The translations under genes were made by a program, and so were the position numbers. The notes under the pieces were generated by a model. It was given only the letters and a program-made list of their open reading frames with translations, did no database searches and was not told where the DNA came from. This document shows, piece after piece, positions 51,739 through 61,604 of a DNA stretch of 64,000 bases. How positions within the stretch are numbered: position 1 is the stretch's first letter; every line of letters begins with the position of its first letter. Origin of the DNA: Pseudomaricurvus sp033283175 (lineage in GTDB: Bacteria; Pseudomonadota; Gammaproteobacteria; Pseudomonadales; Cellvibrionaceae); contig JAWMQM010000001.1 of the NCBI GenBank assembly GCA_033283175.1, forward strand, positions 1 through 64,000. Reading direction: 5' to 3'.

Positions 51739-52908
51739 ATGAGCAGCAACTACCCCCAGCTTCGTTTCCCCCTTGGCGAAGAGATCGACATGCTGCGCGA
51801 CAGCGTACGCCAGTTTGCCCAACAGGAGATCGCCCCCCTCGCTCAGAGTATCGACCGGGACAACCAGTTCCCCATGACGTTGTGGCAGCAGCTGGGCGCC
51901 ATGGGGCTGCTGGGCATCACCGCCAGCGAGGAGTTCGGTGGCTCCGGCATGGGCTACCTGGCCCATGCTGTGGCCATGGAGGAGATTTCCCGCGCCAGTG
52001 CCGCTGTGGGCCTCTCTTATGGTGCCCACTCCAACCTCTGCGTCAACCAGATCCACCGCAACGGCAACCAGGCCCAGAAAGCCCGCTACCTGCCCGGCCT
52101 CTGCAGTGGCGAGCACATCGGCGCGCTGGCCATGAGTGAGCCGGGGGCGGGTTCCGATGTGGTGAGCATGAGCCTCAAGGCCGGAGCCCGTGGCGATCAC
52201 TACCGCCTCAACGGCAACAAGATGTGGATCACCAACGGCCCCGACGCCCATGTCTACGTGGTCTACGCCAAAACGGATCCCCGGGCCGGCAGTAAGGGCA
52301 TTACCGCCTTTATTGTCGAGCGTGACACCCCCGGCTTCAGCCGCGGAAGCAAACTCGACAAGCTTGGCATGCGCGGATCGAACACCTGCGAACTGGTTTT
52401 TGAAGATTGTGACGTGCCGCAGGAAAACATTCTGGGTGGTATCGGCGAGGGAGCCGCGGTACTGATGTCCGGCCTGGATTACGAACGCACGATACTGGCC
52501 GCAGGTCCGGTGGGCATCATGCAGGCCTGTCTCGACACCGTCCTCCCCTATGTGCACGACCGCCAGCAGTTCGGCCAGCCCATCGGAGAGTTCCAGCTGA
52601 TCCAGGGCAAGCTCGCCGACATGTACACTGGCCTCTCCGCCAGTCGCGCCTACCTCTACGCGGTGGCCGGCGCCTGTGACCGTGGCCAGTGCAGTCGCAA
52701 GGATGCCGCCGGGTTGATTCTCTACACCGCCGAACTGGCCACGCGTATGGCGCTGGACACTATCCAGATCCTGGGCGGTAACGGCTATATCAACGACTTC
52801 CCCGCTGGCCGCCTGCTGCGCGACGCCAAGCTCTATGAAATCGGCGCCGGCACGTCGGAAATACGCCGCATGCTGATTGGCCGCGAACTGTTTCAGCAAA
52901 CCCGCTGA
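51739..52908 (+). CDS. liuA: Isovaleryl-CoA dehydrogenase
   Basis: 389 residues with GAGG eight bases before ATG 51739. Acyl-CoA dehydrogenase fold: ALAMSEPGAGSDVVSMSLKA and NGNKMWITNGPDAHVYVVYAKT bind FAD. The IVD-type catalytic base is the Glu in LDYERTILAAGPVGIM, the position that sets isovaleryl-CoA enzymes apart from short-chain dehydrogenases with a later Glu. The end reads QILGGNGYINDFPAGRLLRDAKLYEIGAGTSEIRRMLIGREL. It acts in leucine and acyclic terpene breakdown. The usual partners liuB, liuC, liuD and liuE do not follow it. Confidence 0.9.
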   Translation: MSSNYPQLRFPLGEEIDMLRDSVRQFAQQEIAPLAQSIDRDNQFPMTLWQQLGAMGLLGITASEEFGGSGMGYLAHAVAMEEISRASAAVGLSYGAHSNLCVNQIHRNGNQAQKARYLPGLCSGEHIGALAMSEPGAGSDVVSMSLKAGARGDHYRLNGNKMWITNGPDAHVYVVYAKTDPRAGSKGITAFIVERDTPGFSRGSKLDKLGMRGSNTCELVFEDCDVPQENILGGIGEGAAVLMSGLDYERTILAAGPVGIMQACLDTVLPYVHDRQQFGQPIGEFQLIQGKLADMYTGLSASRAYLYAVAGACDRGQCSRKDAAGLILYTAELATRMALDTIQILGGNGYINDFPAGRLLRDAKLYEIGAGTSEIRRMLIGRELFQQTR

Positions 52909-53009
52909 CTGGCGCAGCAATTGCCTATTGAGGAATCAACGGATACCCTTGGGCACTGACAACAATGACAGGTGGTGCAACGGACGCCACTTACAGAGGG
53001 AGTTGCCGC

Positions 53010-53459
53010 GTGTTCGAAGTCGCTTACTGGCACTGGGTAGTGTTCGGTGTTCTGTTGATCCTGAGTGAAATTCTGCTCACCTCGTTTTTTATTCTCTGGT
53101 TTGGTGTGGCGGCTGTCATCATCGGCGCAGTCCTGTTTTTTGTGCCGGGCCTGAGCCTCAATGTCCAGATTCTGCTCTGGACGGTGCTGTCGGCGGTACT
53201 GGCCTTCGCCTGGTTCCGCTACCTCAGACCCCTCTCCGTCGACCGCACCAAAGCCGGACTCTCCCGCGAAGCCATCATTGGTGAGACAGGGCAGGTCATT
53301 ATCGCCCCCAACGGCGAACGCCGCGGTCGTATCCGCTTTCCGGTACCCATCCTGGGGGCCGACGAATGGACCATCATCTCCAAAGAGCCGGTCAGCGACG
53401 GCGACCGCGTACGGGTGGTGGATGTTTCCGGCAATACGCTGGTGGTGGAAAAGGCCTGA
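53010..53459 (+). CDS. NfeD-family membrane protein
   Basis: 149 residues from GTG 53010, chosen because GAGGGAG lies about seven bases upstream. Three to four N-terminal membrane segments (WHWVVFGVLLILSEILLTSFFILWFGVAAVIIGAVLFFV; ILLWTVLSAVLAFAWF) precede a C-terminal OB-fold (GETGQVIIAPNGERRGRIRFPVPILGADEWTIISKEPVSDGDRVRVVDVSGNTLVVEK). NfeD proteins pair with SPFH/stomatin proteins, and the next gene 48 bases downstream is one. Confidence 0.93.
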   Translation: MFEVAYWHWVVFGVLLILSEILLTSFFILWFGVAAVIIGAVLFFVPGLSLNVQILLWTVLSAVLAFAWFRYLRPLSVDRTKAGLSREAIIGETGQVIIAPNGERRGRIRFPVPILGADEWTIISKEPVSDGDRVRVVDVSGNTLVVEKA

Positions 53460-53507
53460 GCCCGCGTAACCACGGCAATCAACTTTCAAACACATTAAGG
53501 AGTAAAC

Positions 53508-54356
53508 ATGGACGCGGGTTTGTACGTCGTAATAGCCATTCTGGTACTGGTGATTGTCACCATCGGCAAGGGGGTACGACTGGTGCCACAGGGGTACAAG
53601 TGGGTAGTACAGCGACTGGGCAAGTACCACACCACCCTCAACCCCGGCCTCAACATCCTCATCCCCTACATTGATCAGGTGGCCTACAAAGTCACCACCA
53701 AGGACATCGTGCTGGACATTCCCTCACAGGAAGTGATCACCCGTGATAACGCCGTGATCATTGCCAACGCCGTGGCCTATATCAACATTATCTCCCCGGA
53801 GAAGGCCGTCTACGGTGTTGAGGATTACCGCATTGCCATCCAGACCCTGGTGCAGACCACCCTGCGCTCTATCATTGGCGAGATGGACCTGGACGATGCC
53901 CTCTCCTCCCGCGACAAGATCAAGGCACACCTGAAAAACTCCATCTCCGATGACATTTCCGACTGGGGGATTACCCTCAAGACCGTGGAGATCCAGGACA
54001 TCAACCCCTCCGGCACCATGCAGGCGGCGATGGAAGAACAGGCTGCCGCCGAGCGTGCCCGCCGTGCCACAGTCACCCGCGCCGACGGTGACAAGCAGGC
54101 AGCCATCCTGGAAGCCGAGGGCCGCCTGGAAGCCTCCCGCCGTGACGCCGAAGCTCAGGTGGTACTGGCCGAAGCCAGCCAGCGCGCTATCGCCATGGTC
54201 ACCGAAGCCATCGGCGACAAGGAGATGCCTGTTGTCTACCTGCTGGGTGAGAAATACGTGAAATCGCTGGAGAATGTTTCCAAATCCGGCAATACCAAGA
54301 CTGTGGTCTTCCCGGCCGATATCCCCGCGGCTATTCGCGGGCTCATGGGCCGCTGA
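53508..54356 (+). CDS. SPFH/Band 7 (stomatin/QmcA-like) protein
   Basis: 282 residues with AAGGAG before ATG. An N-terminal membrane anchor (LYVVIAILVLVIVTIGKGV) precedes the Band 7 domain (VPQGYKWVVQRLGKYHTTLNPGLNILIPYIDQVAYKVTTKDIVLDIPSQEVITRDNAVI, then ALSSRDKIKAHLKNSISDDISDWGITLKTVEIQDINP). A charged coiled coil follows (AAMEEQAAAERARRATVTRADGDKQAAILEAEGRLEASRRDAEAQ). Such proteins build large membrane rings or microdomains and often bind proteases. Encoded with the upstream NfeD gene. Confidence 0.95.
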   Translation: MDAGLYVVIAILVLVIVTIGKGVRLVPQGYKWVVQRLGKYHTTLNPGLNILIPYIDQVAYKVTTKDIVLDIPSQEVITRDNAVIIANAVAYINIISPEKAVYGVEDYRIAIQTLVQTTLRSIIGEMDLDDALSSRDKIKAHLKNSISDDISDWGITLKTVEIQDINPSGTMQAAMEEQAAAERARRATVTRADGDKQAAILEAEGRLEASRRDAEAQVVLAEASQRAIAMVTEAIGDKEMPVVYLLGEKYVKSLENVSKSGNTKTVVFPADIPAAIRGLMGR

Positions 54357-54518
54357 ACCAGCCCGCTATCGGTCGTGACCGGTGTCACCCCACAACGACA
54401 CCGGACACGCTATGTTGAAACTATCTGCCATTGCCACGGTCAGCAGATTGAGAAATATCATGGAATCGCGGTGCCTAAGCCGCCGCTGAATAGCGTAACC
54501 AAAGCCCGGAGAAGCACT

Positions 54519-54971
54519 ATGAAAGCAGCCCCACTCATCACTCTCGCACTACTCACCACACTGTCTGTCGCCGCCAACGCCGACAAGCCGGAAGGTAAAG
54601 GCATGGCGGACAAGGACATGGAAAGCAAGGCTCAAGCCCAGACCGGACGCCACGAGCTGACCGAAGAGGAGCGTGAGCACTTCCGCAAAATGAAAGAAGA
54701 GCGGGAGGAAAAGCAAAAAGAAGAGATGGAAGAAGGCGGCAAGCCCGCCAAGGACAAAATGAAAGACAAGGAGCACAAGAACAAGGATAAAATGAAGGAC
54801 AAGGAGCAGGATATGGATCGTGATATGAATCACGACGGTGCTCCGGGCCTGGAAAAACAGAAGCAGAAAAAAGCTGAGCAAATGCAGAACGAGACCGGTA
54901 AAGGTTCCGAAAAAGGCCAGCAAATGCGTGAAGAAAAAAGTAAAAAGTGGTGGAAGTTCTGGGGCGAATAA
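54519..54971 (+). CDS. Secreted, extremely Lys/Glu-rich protein of unknown function
   Basis: 150 residues from ATG 54519 (GGAG nine bases upstream). A signal peptide (MKAAPLITLALLTTLSVAANA) is followed by almost only charged residues with Met: KEEREEKQKEEMEEGG, KDKMKDKEHKNKDKMKDKEQDMDRDMNHDG and KEEKSKKWWKFWGE-like at the end. KDKMKDKE is repeated. Probably disordered or a single long helix in the periplasm, with an aromatic end (WWKFWG). No family recognised. It lies between the SPFH gene and a DUF4136 lipoprotein gene. Confidence 0.75.
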   Translation: MKAAPLITLALLTTLSVAANADKPEGKGMADKDMESKAQAQTGRHELTEEEREHFRKMKEEREEKQKEEMEEGGKPAKDKMKDKEHKNKDKMKDKEQDMDRDMNHDGAPGLEKQKQKKAEQMQNETGKGSEKGQQMREEKSKKWWKFWGE

Positions 54972-55058
54972 GCACCCCGACCACCAAAGTAATGGCTCGT
55001 TACGGCGAGCCGCGCAATACCCCCTGACCGCAACGCTGGCGGGATGAAGGAGAGAACC

Positions 55059-55622
55059 ATGAAAATCCAGTTCAAAATCGCCTTGGTGTCACTGCTGGTA
55101 GTGCTGGCCGCCGGCTGCAGCACCTTCCCACCGGAACCCATTGTCGACTACAACCCCGACTACAACTTCTCCGGCATCCGCACCTACCGTATCGTCCACG
55201 ACGAATCGGTAAACTCCATGACTCTGGAGGGCGCCCGTATCGAGAAGGCCATCAAGAACGAGATGGCCATGAAAGGTGTACAGGAAGTTGCCAGCGGCGA
55301 GGATATGCAGCTGCGTTTTATGCTGGTGCTGAAAGAGAAGCAGGACATCCAGACCTATGACCGCTTCTACGGCGGTGGCTTCTACAACTGCTGGCGCTGT
55401 GGTTACGGTGGCTTCGCTACCACCGACATACAGGTGCGGGAATATACCGAAGGGCAGCTGGTGATCGATATGGTGGACCCGAAGCTCAAGCGTTCCATCT
55501 GGCATACCGTCAGCACCGGCCGGATCAAGGAGAAGATCACCCCCCAGGAGCGCAATGAGCGCATTCAGGCGATTGTGGCCAGCATGTTCAGCCACTACCC
55601 GCCGGGCGCCGACACACCTTGA
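55059..55622 (+). CDS. DUF4136 lipoprotein
   Basis: 187 residues from ATG 55059 (AAGGAGAG close upstream; ATG 55044 is inside that SD). Lipoprotein signal MKIQFKIALVSLLVVLAAGC. The DUF4136 pattern YNPDYNFSGIRTYRIV, then GARIEKAIKNEMAMKGVQE and a C-terminal EGQLVIDMVDPKLKRSIWHTVSTGRIKEKITPQERNERIQAIVASMFSHYPP. An aromatic/Gly-rich insert (FYGGGFYNCWRCGYGG) is odd. Envelope-located; function not established. Confidence 0.88.
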   Translation: MKIQFKIALVSLLVVLAAGCSTFPPEPIVDYNPDYNFSGIRTYRIVHDESVNSMTLEGARIEKAIKNEMAMKGVQEVASGEDMQLRFMLVLKEKQDIQTYDRFYGGGFYNCWRCGYGGFATTDIQVREYTEGQLVIDMVDPKLKRSIWHTVSTGRIKEKITPQERNERIQAIVASMFSHYPPGADTP

Positions 55623-55643
55623 CCGAACTCAGGTCAGGTGGAT

Positions 55644-55679
55644 CACAAAAAAGGGCTGCAATAGCAGCCCTTTTTTGTG
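55644..55679. terminator. Bidirectional terminator between the DUF4136 gene and ispF
   Basis: CACAAAAAAGGGCTGC, loop AATA, GCAGCCCTTTTTTGTG form a 16-bp perfect stem with A6/T6 tracts, serving both convergent genes. Confidence 0.93.
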
Positions 55680-55709
55680 CCTGTCAGAGGTATCGCTTCC
55701 CACCCCTAA

Positions 55710-56183
55710 TCAGCCCCGTTCCAGCAACACCACCGCGTAGGCGGCAATCCCCTCCCGGCGACCGGTGAAGCCCAGCTTTTCGGTAGTGGTAGCTTTGACA
55801 TTGACCTGCCCCACCTCAGACTCCAGGTCAGCGGCGATACGAAACACCATATCGGCAATATGCGGAGCCATCTTTGGCGCCTGTGCAACGATGGTCATAT
55901 CGGTATTGCCGAGACGGTAACCAGCCGCTTTCACTTTCGCATAGACCATGCGCAGCAGCGCACGGCTATCGGCGTTGGCGTAGGCCATATCAGTGTCGGG
56001 GAAATGCTTGCCGATATCTCCCAGCCCTACCGCGCCCAGCAGGGCGTCGCACAGGGCATGCAGCAGCACATCGCCATCGGAGTGCGCCACCAGCCCGTGC
56101 GTGTGCGGGATCGCGACACCACCGATCACAATCTTGTCGCCGGGGCCAAAGGCGTGAACATCGTAGCCCTGTCCAATTCTCAT
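55710..56183 (-). CDS. ispF: 2-C-methyl-D-erythritol 2,4-cyclodiphosphate synthase
   Basis: 157 residues from ATG 56183 (MRIGQGYDVHAFG; AGGA seven bases upstream). GTG 56189 and ATG 56186 precede it in frame. Zinc ligands lie in GYDVHAF and the following AHSDGDVLLHALCDALLGA. Family motifs DIGKHFPDTD and NVKATTTEKLGFTGRREGIAAYAVVLL are complete. It acts in the MEP isoprenoid pathway. It follows ispD by 49 bases. Confidence 0.98.
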   Translation of the reverse strand: MRIGQGYDVHAFGPGDKIVIGGVAIPHTHGLVAHSDGDVLLHALCDALLGAVGLGDIGKHFPDTDMAYANADSRALLRMVYAKVKAAGYRLGNTDMTIVAQAPKMAPHIADMVFRIAADLESEVGQVNVKATTTEKLGFTGRREGIAAYAVVLLERG

Positions 56184-56232
56184 CATCACTTCCTGCGTAA
56201 TTAGCGATATCAGTCTGTGAAGGCGTACAGCA

Positions 56233-56952
56233 TCAGGCCGCCGGCTCTTCGGCTGCCAGTTGCTGCAGGATCAACTCCGCCATGGGCAGGTCTTCCGGCC
56301 GTGTGATCTTGATATTGTCTCGACGCCCTTCCACCATCAGCGGCACATAGCCCGCCAGCTCCACCGCCGAAGCTTCGTCAGTGACGATCGCTTCTGCCTG
56401 CAGGGCCTCGCGCAACGCCTTCAGCAACACGCCATAGCGAAACATCTGCGGCGTCTGCGCCTGCCACAGAACCTGGCGATCCACCGTCTCTTCAATACCG
56501 TAGTTGTCGTTCAGGCGTTTGATGGTATCGCTCACCGGCACTCCGAGAATACCCCCCGCCAGATGCTCCTGCAGCTCGCTGACGAGATTGCCGATATCCG
56601 CCGCAGTGACACAGGGCCTGGCGGCATCGTGCACCATCACCCAATCCAGGGGCTGCAGCTCCGACTCCAGCTCGTACAGGCCATTGAGAACCGAGTCGCA
56701 ACGCTCAGCACCGCCACTGACTACACGTACCAGGGGATGATTGACGGCGGGAATATCACGCCAGAGCGTGTCAAAGGGACTGACCACCAGCACCAGGCCG
56801 CGCAGCTGTGGCAATTGCAGCAGCCGCTGCAGCGTCTGCTGTAAAACCGTGGAGCCTGCCAGCGGCAGGTATTGCTTGGGCTTGTCGGCGCCCATACGCC
56901 GGCCAACACCGGCAGCGGGTACTATGACCCAGTAACCACCCTCAGCTTGCAC
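56233..56952 (-). CDS. ispD: 2-C-methyl-D-erythritol 4-phosphate cytidylyltransferase
   Basis: 239 residues. Nucleotide-binding start VIVPAAGVGRRMGADKPKQYLPLAG. Other motifs are VMVHDAARPCVTAADI, GVPVSDTIK, WQAQTPQMFRY, and the closing DNIKITRPEDLPMAELIL. It transfers CMP to MEP in the isoprenoid pathway. It lies seven bases downstream of ftsB, as in many gammaproteobacteria. Confidence 0.98.
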   Translation of the reverse strand: MQAEGGYWVIVPAAGVGRRMGADKPKQYLPLAGSTVLQQTLQRLLQLPQLRGLVLVVSPFDTLWRDIPAVNHPLVRVVSGGAERCDSVLNGLYELESELQPLDWVMVHDAARPCVTAADIGNLVSELQEHLAGGILGVPVSDTIKRLNDNYGIEETVDRQVLWQAQTPQMFRYGVLLKALREALQAEAIVTDEASAVELAGYVPLMVEGRRDNIKITRPEDLPMAELILQQLAAEEPAA

Positions 56953-56959
56953 GGGCTGT

Positions 56960-57250
56960 TTATCTCCCCTTGGCCTTATCCGGCTCTACCACCATGAAGA
57001 AGGTCTCGTTGGACTTGACCATGCCGAGATCCTCCCGCGCCCGCTCCTCCACCGCGTCCAGGCCCGACTTCAGGGCCTCTACCTCGGCGGCGATAACCGC
57101 ATTGCGCTGCTTGAGCGTTTCGTTTTCCAGACTCTGGGTCTCTATCTCCTGCCCGAGACGGACCAGGTCCGCCATACTGCCCTCACCCACCCAGAGGCGG
57201 TATTGCAGCGCAAACAGCAGCAGTAACAGAACCGGAAACAGCCATTTCAT
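56960..57250 (-). CDS. ftsB: Cell division protein FtsB
   Basis: 96 residues. A single N-terminal membrane helix (WLFPVLLLLLFALQYRLWVG) precedes a leucine-zipper-like coiled coil (LVRLGQEIETQSLENETLKQRNAVIAAEVEALKSGLDAVEERAREDLGMVKSNETFF). The EERAREDLGM and ETFF positions are conserved in FtsB. Forms the FtsQLB complex at the septum. Between eno and ispD as usual. Confidence 0.96.
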   Translation of the reverse strand: MKWLFPVLLLLLFALQYRLWVGEGSMADLVRLGQEIETQSLENETLKQRNAVIAAEVEALKSGLDAVEERAREDLGMVKSNETFFMVVEPDKAKGR

Positions 57251-57338
57251 GGTGATGGGGTCATAGTGACGGAGTCATGGTAACAGGCAACACTCAAGCC
57301 AAACTGCTGTGATGGTAAAGGAATCCGGCCCAAACGCA

Positions 57339-57420
57339 AAACAGGCCCGGATACAAAACAGGTCGCCCAGAGTAAACAGGCCGCCCAAAGCAAACAGGCC
57401 GGGAGTACCGGCCTGTTTGC
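57339..57420 (-). terminator. eno terminator preceded by a periodic AAACAGG array
   Basis: GCAAACAGGCCGG (57390-57402), loop GAGTA and CCGGCCTGTTTGC (57408-57420) form a perfect 13-bp stem 18 bases after the eno stop. AAACAGG recurs at 57339, 57356, 57374 and 57392, spaced 17, 18 and 18 bases, so downstream copies extend the GACCTGTTT/GGCCTGTTT sequence past the hairpin. The array likely grew from the terminator arm. Confidence 0.75.
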
Positions 57421-57438
57421 TTAGCTGCAGCGGGAGGC

Positions 57439-58734
<1,296 letters not shown>

Positions 58735-58857
58735 TTCAGCAAACTCTCCGTTTGTTTTTTCGTTGAAATGCGGAAGGCCGGCAAATCGCTGCGCCGGCAT
58801 TCTGCGTTTCGATTTATGGATTTAATAAAATCGGTTCTGCACCAGCCGCTGCGTCCC

Positions 58858-59709
58858 TCAGCGGATATCCAGTTCAGGCAAGCTCTTTACTACCTGGTCA
58901 ATGGCCTGCATCTGCTGCAGGAAGGGCTCCAGCGCCGCCAGAGGCAGGGCACTGGGGCCATCACATTTGGCGTTGTCGGGATCCGGGTGGGCCTCGAGGA
59001 ACAGGCCGCCGATACCCAGCGCCATACCCGCGCGACCCAGCTCCGCCACCTGATGGCGACGACCACCGGAGGCGGCGCCCATGGGGTCGCGACACTGCAG
59101 CGCGTGAGTGACATCGAAAATAATCGGTGCGCCGTCGCTCACCTCTTTCATGGTGCGGAAGCCGAGCATATCCACCACCAGGTTGTCGTAACCGAAGTTG
59201 GAGCCACGCTCACACAGCATCACCTTGTCGTTGCCGCACTCGCGAAACTTGTCGATGATGTTTTTCATCTGTGGCGGGCTGAGGAACTGTGGCTTCTTGA
59301 CGTTAATCACGGCACCAGTGGCGGCCATGGCAGCCACCAGGTCGGTTTGCCGGGCGAGAAACGCCGGCAACTGGATCACGTCGCACACCTCAGCCACCGG
59401 GGCCGCCTGATAGCACTCATGCACATCGGTGATCACCGGCACATTGAAGGTCTTTTTGATCTCTTCAAAGATTTTCAGCCCCTGTTCCATACCCGGTCCA
59501 CGGAAGGAGTAGATGGAAGAGCGGTTGGCCTTGTCAAAGGAGGCCTTGAAAACGTAGGGAATACCCAGCTTCTCGGTCACCTTCACATAGTGCTCGGCCA
59601 CCTGCATGGCCATGTCGCGGGACTCCAGCACGTTCATGCCGCCGAACAGGACAAAAGGCTTGTCGTTGGCAACCGGAATACCCTGAACCTCAATCACCTT
59701 GTTTTGCAT
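58858..59709 (-). CDS. kdsA: 3-deoxy-8-phosphooctulonate synthase (KDO-8-P synthase)
   Basis: 283 residues from ATG 59709 (MQNKVIEVQGIPVANDKPF). GGAG lies ten bases in front, whereas ATG 59718 is only one base from it; both are in frame. FVLFGGMNVLESRD contains the Asn typical of the metal-independent class, where metal-dependent forms have Cys. Also IPYVFKASFDKANRSSI, DVHECYQAAPVAEVCDVIQLPAFLARQTDL and FDVTHALQCRD. It makes the KDO precursor for lipopolysaccharide. The pyrG stop overlaps the GGAGAATGGCTGA junction, so it is coupled to pyrG. Confidence 0.97.
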   Translation of the reverse strand: MQNKVIEVQGIPVANDKPFVLFGGMNVLESRDMAMQVAEHYVKVTEKLGIPYVFKASFDKANRSSIYSFRGPGMEQGLKIFEEIKKTFNVPVITDVHECYQAAPVAEVCDVIQLPAFLARQTDLVAAMAATGAVINVKKPQFLSPPQMKNIIDKFRECGNDKVMLCERGSNFGYDNLVVDMLGFRTMKEVSDGAPIIFDVTHALQCRDPMGAASGGRRHQVAELGRAGMALGIGGLFLEAHPDPDNAKCDGPSALPLAALEPFLQQMQAIDQVVKSLPELDIR

Positions 59710-59710
59710 A

Positions 59711-61342
59711 TCAGCCATTCTCCTGCTTGTGCTTCAGGGCAGCTTCAATGTAGCTGCTGAACAGTTTGTGGCCATCCCGCGGTGTAGAGGTAAATTCGGG
59801 GTGGAACTGACAGGCGACGAACCAGGGGTGGTCTTCCAGCTCTACCATCTCCACCAGGTTGTCGTCGGCGGACCAGCCACCGATCTTGAGGCCAGCTTTC
59901 TGCAGCTGGTCCACATAATTGTTGTTCACTTCGTAGCGGTGACGGTGACGTTCCAGGATCACATCCTCGCCATAGATATCGCGGGCCTTGGAGCCAGGTA
60001 CCAATCGGCACTCCTGACCACCGAGACGCATGGTGCCACCGAGATCGGAGGCTTCGTCACGCTTCTCCACATCACCTTCGGCAGTCACCCACTCGGTAAT
60101 CAGGCCGATCACCGGGTTCTTGGTGTGGCGGTCAAACTCGGTGCTGTTGGCGTCTTTCAGGCCCAGCACGTTGCGGGCGAACTCGATCACCACCGACTGC
60201 ATACCCAGGCAGATACCCAGGTACGGAATCTTGTTCTCACGGGCGTAACGCACAGAGGTCAGCTTGCCTTCCATGCCGCGCTCACCGAAGCCACCGGGCA
60301 CCAGGATCGCATCGGCACCTTCAATCAGGCCAACGCCCTGGGTTTCCACATCTTCGGCATTGATAAAGTTGATATTGACCTTGGTGCTGGCGTGGATGCC
60401 GGCGTGGGTCAGGGCCTCAATCAGGGATTTGTAGGCGTCCAGCAGCTCCATGTACTTGCCCACCATGGCGATGGTGACTTCGTGCTGCGGGTTGAGCTTG
60501 CCATCTTCCACCCGGTGCCATTCGGAGAGATCGGCCTCCGGCGCTTCCAGGCCAAAGTTTTCCAGGACAATCTGGTCCAGGTTGTAGTCTTTCAGCATCT
60601 GCGGGATGGAGTAGATGGTCCTGGCATCCGGCAGCGGGATAACCGCGCGCTCTTCCACGTTGGTGAAGAGGGCAATCTTGCGGCGGGAATCGGCATCCAC
60701 TTCGCGCTCGGAGCGGCAGATGAGGATCTCCGGCTGCACACCGATGGAACGCAGCTCCTTCACGGAGTGCTGGGTAGGCTTGGTCTTGGTCTCACCGGCG
60801 GTGGCGATGTAAGGCACCAGGGTCAGGTGAATCCACTGGGCGCGGGTACGGCCCAGTTCTACCTTGAGCTGACGGGCCGCTTCCAGGAATGGCTGGGATT
60901 CGATGTCACCCACGGTGCCGCCGATCTCCACCATCGCGATGTCGTAGCCCTTGCCACCCTCCAGGATACGGCGCTTGATCTCGTCGGTGATGTGCGGGAT
61001 CACCTGCACGGTACCACCCAGGTAGTCACCGCGACGCTCCTTGCGCAGCACGGTCTCGTAGACGCGACCGGTGGTAAAGTTGTTGCGGCGGGTCATGCGG
61101 GTGCGGATAAAACGCTCGTAGTGACCGAGATCGAGGTCGGTCTCCGCGCCATCTTCAGTGACAAACACTTCGCCGTGCTGGAACGGGCTCATGGTGCCCG
61201 GATCGACGTTAATGTAGGGATCCAGCTTGAGCACGGTTACCTTCAGGCCCCGGGCCTCAAGAATGGCGCCCAGAGAAGCGGAGGCGATGCCTTTGCCCAA
61301 TGAAGAAACAACACCGCCGGTAACGAAGATATATCGCGTCAT
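59711..61342 (-). CDS. pyrG: CTP synthase
   Basis: 543 residues with AGG six bases before ATG. The N-terminal synthase domain begins MTRYIFVTGGVVSSLGKGIASASLGAIL, with KLDPYINVDPGTMSPFQHGEVFVTEDGAETDLDLGHYERF. The C-terminal class I amidotransferase has GGFGERGMEGK, LGICLGMQSVVIEFARNV (catalytic Cys) and FHPEFTSTPRDGH. It converts UTP to CTP with glutamine. Upstream, 61343-61604 is non-coding and should hold its promoter. Confidence 0.99.
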   Translation of the reverse strand: MTRYIFVTGGVVSSLGKGIASASLGAILEARGLKVTVLKLDPYINVDPGTMSPFQHGEVFVTEDGAETDLDLGHYERFIRTRMTRRNNFTTGRVYETVLRKERRGDYLGGTVQVIPHITDEIKRRILEGGKGYDIAMVEIGGTVGDIESQPFLEAARQLKVELGRTRAQWIHLTLVPYIATAGETKTKPTQHSVKELRSIGVQPEILICRSEREVDADSRRKIALFTNVEERAVIPLPDARTIYSIPQMLKDYNLDQIVLENFGLEAPEADLSEWHRVEDGKLNPQHEVTIAMVGKYMELLDAYKSLIEALTHAGIHASTKVNINFINAEDVETQGVGLIEGADAILVPGGFGERGMEGKLTSVRYARENKIPYLGICLGMQSVVIEFARNVLGLKDANSTEFDRHTKNPVIGLITEWVTAEGDVEKRDEASDLGGTMRLGGQECRLVPGSKARDIYGEDVILERHRHRYEVNNNYVDQLQKAGLKIGGWSADDNLVEMVELEDHPWFVACQFHPEFTSTPRDGHKLFSSYIEAALKHKQENG

Positions 61343-61604
61343 GAAGAACCTTGCTGATTAAACGATCATTTTTTGGTTTGGGCTGGATGGCTGCCCTCGG
61401 GTAGAAACAAGCTCACAGCCGACTACCCTACAGCGGCATACCGCAGCACCTGTCGTACTGCTTCGACAGGCTCTGGAGCGATCCCGGAGAGACCGGCTTA
61501 CAGCGCTTGCGGCTAGCCCTAAAGATGGGACGCCAGTCTACCGGAAAGCCTCTGGTGGCTCAACGAAAAATGGCCCGCCAGCCGCACCCCTGGGCCGCCC
61601 CCAT

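Noticed and set aside
59699..61303. Plus-strand open frame of 534 codons antisense to pyrG
   Set aside because: It mirrors a complete CTP synthase gene; the His/Gly/Val-rich product is not protein-like.
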